Assembly: GCA_937954195.1 (NCBI GenBank)
Contig: CALFYR010000098.1
Span: 1 to 8,320 of the forward strand
Reading direction: 5' to 3'
Source of the DNA: an uncultured Dehalococcoidia bacterium
GTDB lineage: Bacteria; Chloroflexota; Dehalococcoidia; Tepidiformales; Tepidiformaceae
Length of the DNA: 8,320 bases
Shown: positions 1 to 6,057 of the stretch, piece by piece
Position numbering within the stretch: the first letter of the stretch is position 1
Layout: each line of letters begins with the position of its first letter
Notes under the pieces: generated by a model
Told to the model about the DNA's origin: nothing
The model's database searches: none
What the model saw: only the letters and a program-made list of their open reading frames with translations
Program-made: the position numbers and the translations under genes

Positions 1-1001
1 CGCAGATGGCCGAACTTCCAGACTTCGACCAGCGCTGCGTCCGCCAACAGCTCCGTTGGAATGAGGATTATGTACAGCCGCTCGTCCGCGAGTTCGCAGC
101 GACGCTCCAAAAGAAGAACGCCGACTCCGGCGGAGGTCACCAGGGGCTTGTGTTCGCGGCCACGACCGAGCACGCGAACCACCTCTACCGCGTGTTCGGC
201 CGCTGGCACCCCTCGCTGCGGTGCGCCGTGGTCCACAGCGGGGCCGAGATGAACGACGCCGAGAACGACCGCAAGATGCGCGACTTTCACGCCGGCCTCA
301 TCGACGTGCTCATCCAGGTGAAGAAGGCCAGCGAAGGTTTCGACGCGCCCGCCGTAAGCGTCCTGCTGAAACTCGACGCCGTCTTCAGCCGGGAACCGGT
401 CATTCAGCAACTGGGGCGCGGGCTTCGCTACAACCACAACCTCGCCGCGCGCCACAACGTCTTGAACGTGTTTATCGGACGCGACCCCCGGCTCGCATCA
501 ATCATCGAACACCTGGAACGAGAGTCCCGGCCGGTCGCGCTGCGCCCAACAGGCGAGCTGCCGGAGCCTGACCAGTTCGAGGAGCATCTCGATGACAACG
601 GGGAGGATGAGCCGCGGCCCACGCCTGAGATCGTGGACGTCGTTGAGGCAGGTGACGCCTACTTAGATGAGACTGGCCGGTTCGTCGAGGGCCAGCAAAT
701 GACGATGTTCGGGGTGGCCGCGCCACCCCCGAAGCAGGCGGCACAGATCGCGGAGGCCCCACGCGTCGAGGTGGTCGACCTCGCGGGCGAACTGCAATCC
801 GCCATCGAGTATGCACGCACCTGGACCAACCGCGCCGCGCGCGAACGCGCCCGCCGGTTCGGCCACGCCGAGAATCACCACGCGACGCTCAATGCCACCT
901 ACGGCCGCGAAACCGGCCGGAAGGGGACGCTCTCCACTCCAGACGAGTACCGCCACAAAGGCGACTGGATGAAGGCGATGTACCTGCGGCTACTGGGCTA
1001 G
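1..1001 (+). CDS. SF2 DEAD/DEAH-type helicase, C-terminal part (5' truncated by window edge)
   Basis: This is the second RecA-like domain of a superfamily 2 nucleic-acid helicase, the half that closes over ATP and drives strand movement. Residues are counted from the ATG at position 6. Seen directly: a motif IV-like strand GLVFAATT (47-54); a motif V-like segment with ASEGFDAP (108-115); and motif VI QQLGRGLRYN (134-143), whose Arg138 and Arg141 are the expected arginine fingers. An acidic Pro/Glu/Asp-rich linker (about 184-216) follows, then a basic C-terminal region (about 265-331) ending in a short segment rich in Gly, Lys and aromatic residues. Walker A and DEAD/DEAH motifs are absent and the frame stays open to the left edge, so the ATG at 6 is probably internal. 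The tail resembles what I recall of phage and mobile-element helicases of the COG1061 type. That resemblance, and any defence or phage role, is inference. It converges on the alpha/beta hydrolase gene, sharing a CTAG at the stops. Confidence 0.8.
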   Translation, partial: QMAELPDFDQRCVRQQLRWNEDYVQPLVREFAATLQKKNADSGGGHQGLVFAATTEHANHLYRVFGRWHPSLRCAVVHSGAEMNDAENDRKMRDFHAGLIDVLIQVKKASEGFDAPAVSVLLKLDAVFSREPVIQQLGRGLRYNHNLAARHNVLNVFIGRDPRLASIIEHLERESRPVALRPTGELPEPDQFEEHLDDNGEDEPRPTPEIVDVVEAGDAYLDETGRFVEGQQMTMFGVAAPPPKQAAQIAEAPRVEVVDLAGELQSAIEYARTWTNRAARERARRFGHAENHHATLNATYGRETGRKGTLSTPDEYRHKGDWMKAMYLRLLG

Positions 1002-1807
1002 CGGTCGTCCATACCAAGGAAAGCAGAAACGAGGTCGGCGACCACTGCCGGTTTTTCCAACATCGGCAGGTGCCCGCATTCACGAATCAGTTCAAGCCGC
1101 GCATTGGGGATTCGCGCGGCTATCTGCCGGCTATTTTCAGGCGGCACCATGCCGTCGTCCTGGCCGCACAGCACCAGCGCCGGACAGCGAATCTCCGGGA
1201 GGCGCTCGGAGGAACTCCAGTTGGCTACTGACTCCTGTTGGCGCAGGACGGCGAACCGGCGCGGCGGCGCTTCCAGGTCGGTCGCCATGAGGTAGTCGAA
1301 CGCTTCCGGGTCGCGTTGACGCCAGCCGGGTGCGGCCATCGCTTCGTTCTGGGTGGCGAAGATCTCCTCGCGGGTCATGTCCGGACGAATTTCCATCGCG
1401 CGATCCACCGCTTCGGTCGATCCGACGGCCCCGGGACCGCGGTGGCTTGTTCCACTGAGAATGAGCGCGCTCGTTCGCTGGGGGTGAGTGATCGCGAAGT
1501 GTTGCGCGAGCATCCCTCCGCGGGACCGGCCGTACACCGCCGCCGAGCGCAGTCCAACGGCGTCCAGGACCGCGGCCATGTCCGCGACCTCGTCGTCGAT
1601 GGTGTACGGCTCGTCCCGCCGCTCGGACTCTCCAATACCCCGGCAGTCGAACACGACAACGTGGGCCAGTGCAGCCAGCCGTGTTGCGAGCGTGCCCCAA
1701 TGGGCGATGCGATGGGAGAGACCAAGGACCATGAGGATGGCGGGGCGCCCGGGCTCGCCGAGTTCCTCGTAGTGGATGGACCAACCGCCGCTGTTCACTT
1801 CAGGCAT
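998..1807 (-). CDS. alpha/beta hydrolase
   Basis: Predicted cytoplasmic alpha/beta-hydrolase-fold enzyme of 269 residues, a normal family length, probably a small-molecule esterase, lactonase or C-C hydrolase. The catalytic triad can be read: nucleophile elbow G-R-S-R-G with Ser95, acid Asp218 in GQDDGMVP (215-222), and His246 in ECGHLPMLEKP. The oxyanion region lies near LGLSH (28-32), and the strand VVVFDCRGIGES (50-61) is typical of the family. Arg on both sides of the nucleophile (rather than His/Met) is less common and may reflect the substrate. A cap-like helical insert spans about 130-200. No signal peptide is seen. The ATG start has an AGGA site 7 bases upstream that overlaps the stop codon of the ybaK-like gene, so it is likely translated by coupling. 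It is the last gene of the minus-strand run. The substrate cannot be told from the sequence. Confidence 0.9.
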   Translation of the reverse strand: MPEVNSGGWSIHYEELGEPGRPAILMVLGLSHRIAHWGTLATRLAALAHVVVFDCRGIGESERRDEPYTIDDEVADMAAVLDAVGLRSAAVYGRSRGGMLAQHFAITHPQRTSALILSGTSHRGPGAVGSTEAVDRAMEIRPDMTREEIFATQNEAMAAPGWRQRDPEAFDYLMATDLEAPPRRFAVLRQQESVANWSSSERLPEIRCPALVLCGQDDGMVPPENSRQIAARIPNARLELIRECGHLPMLEKPAVVADLVSAFLGMDDR

Positions 1808-1816
1808 GCCGGCATC

Positions 1817-2293
1817 CTAACCCGTCGCGACGGCTTTGGCTCCAGTGAGTGTGACGAGATCGTGCGTCGAAAGGCGCACATCGAACCCTCGCTGGCCCGC
1901 GCTCACGAGCACCTCCGGCAGGGCCGCCGCGCCTTCATCGATGAGCACGATGAAACCCTTGCCGAGTAACGCAAGCGCGCTGATTCCCCCGACCTTGAGA
2001 CCGGTATGCCGCTCGGCATCAGCGTGACTGGCCATGCGCAGGCTCTTCACATCGAGGGACCGGGCTAGCGCCTTCAACTCGATGTCCCGATCGCTCGGCA
2101 TCATCACCAGGTATGGCTTGCCTTTCGGGGGGTCCAGTTCAACCACAAGTGTCTTCAGGACCTGCCCCGGCGGCATACCCGTCTGGCGGGCGACTTCGGC
2201 CGCGGAACGAATGCTGTCGTCAAACGCAAAGACCGTATGAGCGATCTTGCGCTGCTCCAGCATTCGAACCGCGAGCGGCTTCTGCGCGGCCAC
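1817..2293 (-). CDS. ybaK: YbaK/EbsC-family aminoacyl-tRNA deacylase (Cys-tRNA(Pro) deacylase-like)
   Basis: A 158-residue protein spanning a complete YbaK/EbsC domain. Known family members hydrolyse misacylated Cys-tRNA(Pro) in trans, correcting errors of prolyl-tRNA synthetase in the cytoplasm. Seen here: an N-terminal segment like the family start (LAVRMLEQRKIAHTVF, 7-22); the conserved VLKTLVVE (45-52) with Lys47 as counterpart of the catalytic lysine; the loop TGLKVGGISAL (97-107); and the C-terminal VSAGQRGFDVRL. The active-site loop, normally G-x-x-x-P (GGISP in E. coli YbaK as I recall it), reads GGISA here, so the Pro is replaced by Ala106. The substrate range may therefore differ. 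The start is GTG at 2293, two bases after the upstream SDR stop. No strong ribosome site is visible, so coupled translation is likely. The nearest in-frame ATG (Met11) would cut into the conserved first helix. The gene symbol is by family resemblance. Confidence 0.88.
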   Translation of the reverse strand: MAAQKPLAVRMLEQRKIAHTVFAFDDSIRSAAEVARQTGMPPGQVLKTLVVELDPPKGKPYLVMMPSDRDIELKALARSLDVKSLRMASHADAERHTGLKVGGISALALLGKGFIVLIDEGAAALPEVLVSAGQRGFDVRLSTHDLVTLTGAKAVATG

Positions 2294-2295
2294 GT

Positions 2296-3084
2296 CTACA
2301 GGTGCTGGCTTACGCCGCCATCCACGTGGAAGACCTGTCCGTTCAGGTATCCGGCGGCATCGGAAGCGAGGAGAACGGCCAGCGCACCCAGTTCCTCGGC
2401 CTTACCGAAGCGGCGCATCGGAATGAACCGGAGCAACAGGTTTCCGCCAATCTCGTCCGACCCGCGGCCCGGGGTCCAGTCCATCCAGCCGGTTGAAATG
2501 CAGTTGGAGGTAACACCCCGAGCCGCGCATTCCTGGCTTAACGCGGTGGATAGTCCGACCATGCCAGCCTTGGCGGTGGTGTACGCACTCAGGCCCTCGA
2601 CGCCCCGCTCGGCGAAGATGCTGCTGATCCAGATCAGCCGGCCGGACTCGCCTTCGGGCAACTCCTTCAGAAACGACCGCGCGGTGTAGAAGGCGCCGCT
2701 CTGGTTCACTGCCTGGACACGCGCGAACTCCGCATCGGTGACCTTTTCGATGGGCTTCGCCAATGGTGCATCCGCGTTGTAGACGAGGATTGTGGGCTTG
2801 CCGAATTCCTTGACGATCTGCTTGAGACCAACCTGGACGTTTGTCGGGAGCGTAACGTCCCATCCCTGGGCCATGGTCTCGCGGCCCAGCGCGGCAACGG
2901 CCTTGCTGGCGCGCTTGGCTTCCATGACCTCGTCGCCGTCCATCGTTGCCGATGCCGTCGCGACATGCGCTCCCGCCTCCGCCAGTGCTTCGGCGAGCGC
3001 CCGTCCCGCGGGATTCGAGAACCCGACGACGAGCGCCCGCTTTCCGCTCAAATCGAAGCCCGGTTTCCGGTTCCAATCAGCCAC
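2296..3084 (-). CDS. short-chain dehydrogenase/reductase with atypical cofactor loop (SDR 2)
   Basis: A 262-residue SDR-fold oxidoreductase, the downstream member of a tandem pair. I chose GTG at 3084 because GGAGG lies 6 bases upstream (3091-3095). A longer version starting at 3150 would add 22 unconserved residues inside the upstream gene. Catalytic residues are present: Asn127, Ser155, Tyr168 and Lys172 (YTTAK), plus the C-terminal VDGG. Two standard motifs are altered. The cofactor loop TGxxxGxG reads VGFSNPAG (20-27), with Thr replaced by Val and the middle Gly by Pro. NNAG reads NADA (103-106). The family is known for NAD(P)-dependent reduction or oxidation of alcohols, ketones and acyl thioesters; the loop suggests altered cofactor binding. 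It overlaps the end of SDR 1 by 8 bases and is followed two bases later by the ybaK-like gene. The substrate is unknown. A FabG-like or enoyl-reductase-like role is possible but not shown. Confidence 0.88.
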   Translation of the reverse strand: MADWNRKPGFDLSGKRALVVGFSNPAGRALAEALAEAGAHVATASATMDGDEVMEAKRASKAVAALGRETMAQGWDVTLPTNVQVGLKQIVKEFGKPTILVYNADAPLAKPIEKVTDAEFARVQAVNQSGAFYTARSFLKELPEGESGRLIWISSIFAERGVEGLSAYTTAKAGMVGLSTALSQECAARGVTSNCISTGWMDWTPGRGSDEIGGNLLLRFIPMRRFGKAEELGALAVLLASDAAGYLNGQVFHVDGGVSQHL

Positions 3085-3919
3085 GGGACACCTCCGCGGG
3101 TTCAGTGACAGCCAGGCCGGTAGGCGCGACGCCGCCGGCGAGACCGCCACCGTCGATCACGAACGACTCGCCAGTCACGTAAGAGGAGGCATCGGAGCAA
3201 AGGAACACGGCCAGCGGACCGAGTTCCCAGGCTTCGCCCAGGCGGCGCACGGTGATGAAGCGGCCCCGCTGCTTACGCATCTCGGCGTCCTGCTCGTCTC
3301 GAGGCGGTTGCTGCGCCACATACCCGGGGATGATGCAGTTCACGCGGATGTCCTCGCCGATCACCTGTGCAGCCAGGCTCTTGGTCAACGAAATAACGCC
3401 CGCCTTCGCCGCCGCGTACCCCAGCGATTGCGGCGCGGAGCGGAGCGCCGTGCCGCTGGCGACGTTGACGATGTTGCCGCCTCCGCCAGCCTTCAGGAAG
3501 TGCCGAACAGCAGCCCGGGAGCAGTAGAAGGTGCTGTGGAGGTTCACCTCGATGGTGTCGTGCCAGTCGGCATCGTCGAGGTCCTGGATGCGGTTGCCGG
3601 CTCCGCGGCGGTCGCCGATGCCCGCATTGTTGAGCATCACATCCAATCGGCCGAAGTGGTCCACAGTCTTCTGAATGAGCGCGTCGCAGTCCTCCCGGGA
3701 CTGCACATTCGTCCGGACGATGAGTGGCTCGCGGCCAGATGCGGCCTTGATTTCCGCGGCCGCGGACTCGAGTTGCTCCTGGGTGCGGCTGGCGATGCAG
3801 AGGTCTGCCCCCGCTTCGGCCAGCGAGATAGCCATGGCCTTGCCCAGGCCCCGGCTGCCGCCGGTAACGATGACCACCTTCCGTGGCGGGCCATCGAGGC
3901 GTAACTGTTCGAGCACCAT
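3077..3919 (-). CDS. short-chain dehydrogenase/reductase, classical type (SDR 1)
   Basis: A 280-residue classical SDR oxidoreductase, cytoplasmic, with a full motif set: cofactor loop TGGSRGLG (19-26), an Arg at the end of strand 2 in IASR (42-45) that may favour NADPH, NNAG (97-100), Asn126, Ser155 in NVASG, Tyr168 and Lys172 in YAAAK, PG at 198-199, and a C-terminal IDGGG. ATG at 3919 is chosen because GAGGAG lies 6 bases upstream (3926-3931); the in-frame GTG at 3949 has no such support. After the usual C-terminus there is an extra tail of about 20 residues rich in Gly, Ala and Val. The gene starts 53 bases after the uppP stop and overlaps SDR 2 by 8 bases. General homology is to 3-oxoacyl-ACP reductase, glucose dehydrogenase and gluconate 5-dehydrogenase-like SDRs; which substrate it uses cannot be told. 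Confidence 0.92.
   Translation of the reverse strand: MVLEQLRLDGPPRKVVIVTGGSRGLGKAMAISLAEAGADLCIASRTQEQLESAAAEIKAASGREPLIVRTNVQSREDCDALIQKTVDHFGRLDVMLNNAGIGDRRGAGNRIQDLDDADWHDTIEVNLHSTFYCSRAAVRHFLKAGGGGNIVNVASGTALRSAPQSLGYAAAKAGVISLTKSLAAQVIGEDIRVNCIIPGYVAQQPPRDEQDAEMRKQRGRFITVRRLGEAWELGPLAVFLCSDASSYVTGESFVIDGGGLAGGVAPTGLAVTEPAEVSRG
3091..3095 (-). promoter_or_regulatory. Shine-Dalgarno site for SDR 2
   Basis: GGAGG on the minus strand, 6 bases before the GTG at 3084, lying inside the last codons of SDR 1. It fixes the SDR 2 start and shortens the longest possible reading by 22 residues. Confidence 0.8.
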
Positions 3920-3925
3920 GTTGCT

Positions 3926-3931
3926 CTCCTC
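3926..3931 (-). promoter_or_regulatory. Shine-Dalgarno site for SDR 1
   Basis: GAGGAG on the minus strand, 6 bases before the ATG at 3919. It decides that start over the in-frame GTG at 3949. Confidence 0.75.
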
Positions 3932-3952
3932 GGGATGTTGTCGTGGCACCGC

Positions 3953-3958
3953 ATCATA
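3953..3958 (-). promoter_or_regulatory. possible -10 element upstream of SDR 1
   Basis: TATGAT on the minus strand matches the sigma-70 -10 consensus at 5 of 6 positions. It sits in the 53-base gap between uppP and SDR 1 and would give a short leader containing the GAGGAG site. The best -35 candidate, TTTCCT (3975-3980, 16-base spacing), overlaps the uppP stop codon and matches the consensus poorly. If real, the four downstream genes could be transcribed without uppP. Confidence 0.3.
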
Positions 3959-3972
3959 CGGAGTACCGGAGA

Positions 3973-4794
3973 TCAGGAAACGCGGATAGCGCCAATGACC
4001 AGCGTGAGAGCCGCGACGGCGTACCTGTAGCCAATGAACGGGAGCAACGAACGCGTTCTGAGGTAGCGCAGCAGGAAGTGAATTGCCGCGAACCCAACCA
4101 GCGCTGAACAGGCGAAGCCCACCGCCAGCTGGCCCGTTTCGTCGCCCGACATTTCTGCCAGGTCCGGCGCCTTGAGAGCCGCCGCCCCGACGAACGCCGG
4201 CGTGCCGAGGAGAAACGCGAAGCGGGCGCCCGCGTCCCGTGAAAAGTCGCGGAACAGCGCGGCCGTGATGGTAGCGCCCGAACGGGAAACGCCAGGGATC
4301 AGTGCTGCCGCCTGCGCCAGTCCGATGAGGACAGCGTCGCGGATGCCGACGTCCTCGATAGAGCGTGTCCGTTTCGAGAGCGCATCCGCGAAGAGCATGA
4401 ACGTTGCAACGACGGCCAGGGCGATGGCGACAATCCAGGGTTGGCGGACGTTCTCCTCAATCCAGTCGTTGAACAGCAACCCGACGACTGCCGCCGGTAC
4501 GGACCCGAGCGCGATGAGCCAGAGCAGCTGGCTCTCCGGTGTGAACTCGCGGTAACGCACGCCGTGGTCCGCCAGGTCGCGCAGCCCATGGAGGGTCATG
4601 GTGTACCAATCGCGCCAGAAGTACGCGAGCAACGCGAGCAGGGTACCCAGGTGAAGACCCACGTCGAACGCCAGGCCCTGGTCCTCCCAGCCGAAGAGCG
4701 CCGGAACGAGGATGAGATGGCCTGAGGACGATATGGGAAGGAATTCCGCGAGCCCTTGCACAATTCCCAGGATTGCCGCGCGGATGAGGTCCAT
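3973..4794 (-). CDS. uppP: undecaprenyl-diphosphatase (BacA/UppP family)
   Basis: An integral membrane phosphatase of 273 residues, the usual family length. It converts undecaprenyl diphosphate to the monophosphate so that the lipid carrier for peptidoglycan and other wall polymers can be recycled; overexpression of family members gives bacitracin resistance. Both family signatures are present: QGLAEFLPISSSGH (13-26), with Glu17 and His26 as expected catalytic residues, and PGVSRSGAT (167-175), with Arg171. Several hydrophobic helices can be seen, roughly at 43-60, 88-107, 117-137, 190-210, 222-240 and 250-270. The ATG at 4794 starts directly in the conserved first helix; upstream there is only a weak GGAA, so the start rests on homology. 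The gene is divergent from the methyltransferase gene and 53 bases upstream of SDR 1. It may head the minus-strand run, though its function has no evident link to the genes that follow. Confidence 0.95.
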   Translation of the reverse strand: MDLIRAAILGIVQGLAEFLPISSSGHLILVPALFGWEDQGLAFDVGLHLGTLLALLAYFWRDWYTMTLHGLRDLADHGVRYREFTPESQLLWLIALGSVPAAVVGLLFNDWIEENVRQPWIVAIALAVVATFMLFADALSKRTRSIEDVGIRDAVLIGLAQAAALIPGVSRSGATITAALFRDFSRDAGARFAFLLGTPAFVGAAALKAPDLAEMSGDETGQLAVGFACSALVGFAAIHFLLRYLRTRSLLPFIGYRYAVAALTLVIGAIRVS

Positions 4795-4846
4795 TGGAGG
4801 TCACGTTCCAAGCCGGACAACCTACGGGCAAGCAATGGCGGTCGGG

Positions 4847-5551
4847 ATGCGGTGCGGCTACCATCCAGAACAGATGATCTTCCAGGACATGCCGGCCCGG
4901 CAGGCCCGCGCGCTTCGCGCTTCCGCCGCTGAAGCGCCTTTTTGCGACCCAACGGTCGAGTATCCGGAGTGGTACATGCACCGCTGGCACTTCCTGCCCG
5001 AAGGCTATCTCTCGCGCCGAAGCGCGGCCGGATACGATCGCGTCATCCGAAACGTGTACAACGCGTTCAGCGAGCACCAGGTGATTCGTGAGGTTGTCCG
5101 GAGGATTCGGGCCTTCTCGCCCGCATCCGTACTCGAAGTGGCGCCCGGTCCTGGCCGGCTGATGGAGCGCCTGGCGCGCCTCCCGTCGGTTACCCGGCTC
5201 ACCGGCGTCGAACTGTCGCCCTATTTGCTTGAGCGCGCCGCCAGCCGAATTTCGGCGGGCCCCGCTCGGCTCGTCCACGGTGACGGCCTGGCGCTGCCTT
5301 TGGCCGAAGCCGAGGTGGACCTCGCAACCGCAAGCCATTATGTCGGGCACCTGCCAGCCACCGAACGCCGTCGAGCCGTTGCGGAGATGGCCCGAGTGGT
5401 CCGGCCCGGCGGGCACGTAGTGGCCGTCGATCACCGCTGGCACCCATGGCCGTCCGTTCCATCCCTCCGCGAGGTGGATCGATCTTCCTGCGCATTCGGC
5501 GCAATCACCCTTCGTGTGCTGGAGCGAATCGAAAGTGAGGCCGCCGCATGA
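4847..5551 (+). CDS. class I SAM-dependent methyltransferase
   Basis: A predicted soluble methyltransferase of about 234 residues with a Rossmann-type SAM-binding domain. Seen: motif I VLEVAPGPGR (95-104); an acidic residue after strand 2 in TGVELSP (Glu122); motif II-like HGDGLALPL around Asp146; and the post-motif strand VVRPGGHVVAVDH, all in the order of the Methyltransf_11/25 type. This type usually methylates small molecules (quinones, lipids, metabolites), not DNA; no DNA-methylase catalytic motif (NPPY or PCQ) is seen. An N-terminal helical part of about 90 residues, rich in aromatic residues, precedes the domain and may cover the substrate. The start is uncertain: ATG at 4847 has GGCGG 5 bases upstream, while 4835 and 4874 are also possible; earlier ATGs run into divergent uppP. 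Its stop overlaps the next gene's start as ATGA, so the two are translationally coupled. The substrate is unknown. Confidence 0.82.
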   Translation: MRCGYHPEQMIFQDMPARQARALRASAAEAPFCDPTVEYPEWYMHRWHFLPEGYLSRRSAAGYDRVIRNVYNAFSEHQVIREVVRRIRAFSPASVLEVAPGPGRLMERLARLPSVTRLTGVELSPYLLERAASRISAGPARLVHGDGLALPLAEAEVDLATASHYVGHLPATERRRAVAEMARVVRPGGHVVAVDHRWHPWPSVPSLREVDRSSCAFGAITLRVLERIESEAAA

Positions 5552-6057
5552 CCGAGCGTTCGCAAGAAGAGCTCGACAACCTCGCCGTTTGGCTTCGCTC
5601 CGAGGCCGCTTCGCGGTCGATCGAGGACATCTTCCAACTCGTGCGAGACGAAATGGACGCGATGTACGCCGCCATTCGAGCGGTCCCGGAGGAGCATCTC
5701 GACCGCGTGCCCGATGGCGAAGACTGGTCGCCGCTGAGGACGCTCCAGCATGCTGTCCAGGCGAACGTGCAGGTCGCTGAGGACATTCTCAATGTCTGTC
5801 TCACCGGCGCGCGCCCCGGGAATCCAGAGCCTGAGCTCCCGCTCGACCGGGAGGCACTCATCCACACACAGTCAGAGATGAACGACTCGCTCTGGGAACA
5901 CGTCTCCTTCGCCGACCCTTCGGCCTTTCTCGATGTGACCTGGCCGCATATGTTCTTCGGCGAACTCAACTGGCGGGAGTGGCTGCTGTTCCTGCACATG
6001 CACGCGTGGGACCACCGACATCAGATCGACGCCATAGGAGAGAAGCTCCGTGCCTGA
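5548..6057 (+). CDS. DinB/YfiT-like putative metal-dependent protein
   Basis: A 169-residue protein of the DinB/YfiT four-helix-bundle superfamily, judged from the overall pattern. The likely metal triad is His68 in LQHAVQANV plus His152 and His156 in HMHAWDHRHQ, the usual HxxxH on the last long helix; His150 and His158 lie next to it. DinB was named for DNA-damage induction in Bacillus, but the superfamily also includes thiol transferases (bacillithiol, mycothiol, glutathione) and mycothiol-dependent isomerases, so the name does not give the reaction. The ATG at 5548 overlaps the methyltransferase stop (ATGA), with GAGG 7 bases upstream. The gene overlaps the following phosphoesterase gene by 8 bases. 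It is cytoplasmic, with no signal peptide. Family assignment is fairly sure; the function is not. Confidence 0.8.
   Translation: MTERSQEELDNLAVWLRSEAASRSIEDIFQLVRDEMDAMYAAIRAVPEEHLDRVPDGEDWSPLRTLQHAVQANVQVAEDILNVCLTGARPGNPEPELPLDREALIHTQSEMNDSLWEHVSFADPSAFLDVTWPHMFFGELNWREWLLFLHMHAWDHRHQIDAIGEKLRA
6036..6040 (+). promoter_or_regulatory. Shine-Dalgarno site for the metallophosphoesterase
   Basis: AGGAG, 9 bases before the GTG at 6050 and inside the last codons of the DinB-like gene. It supports a GTG start overlapping the upstream gene by 8 bases. Confidence 0.7.

Noticed and set aside
1238..1969. A 243-codon plus-strand frame opposite the hydrolase and deacylase genes.
   Set aside because: It is the mirror of conserved genes on the other strand, with no motif and no ribosome site that stands out.
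3085..3150. A longer N-terminus for SDR 2 starting at 3150.
   Set aside because: The extra 22 residues are unlike an SDR start and would lie wholly inside SDR 1; the GTG at 3084 has a strong GGAGG site.
2792..3904. A long plus-strand open frame of 370 codons opposite the SDR genes.
   Set aside because: It lies antisense to two clear SDR genes; its translation is low-complexity (Ala, Val, Arg, Gly) with no family motif. Long antisense frames are common in GC-rich coding DNA.
4750..4760. Gln13 in uppP where E. coli has Glu at the first acidic position, considered as a lost catalytic residue.
   Set aside because: Gln at this position is common in the family; Glu17, His26 and Arg171 are all kept, so activity is expected.
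4457..5443. A 328-codon minus-strand frame across uppP and the methyltransferase.
   Set aside because: It overlaps two well-supported genes in other frames and shows no recognisable motif.
1..5551. Restriction-modification system from the helicase plus the methyltransferase.
   Set aside because: The methyltransferase has the small-molecule type fold without DNA-methylase catalytic motifs, and it lies almost 4 kb away beyond an unrelated operon.
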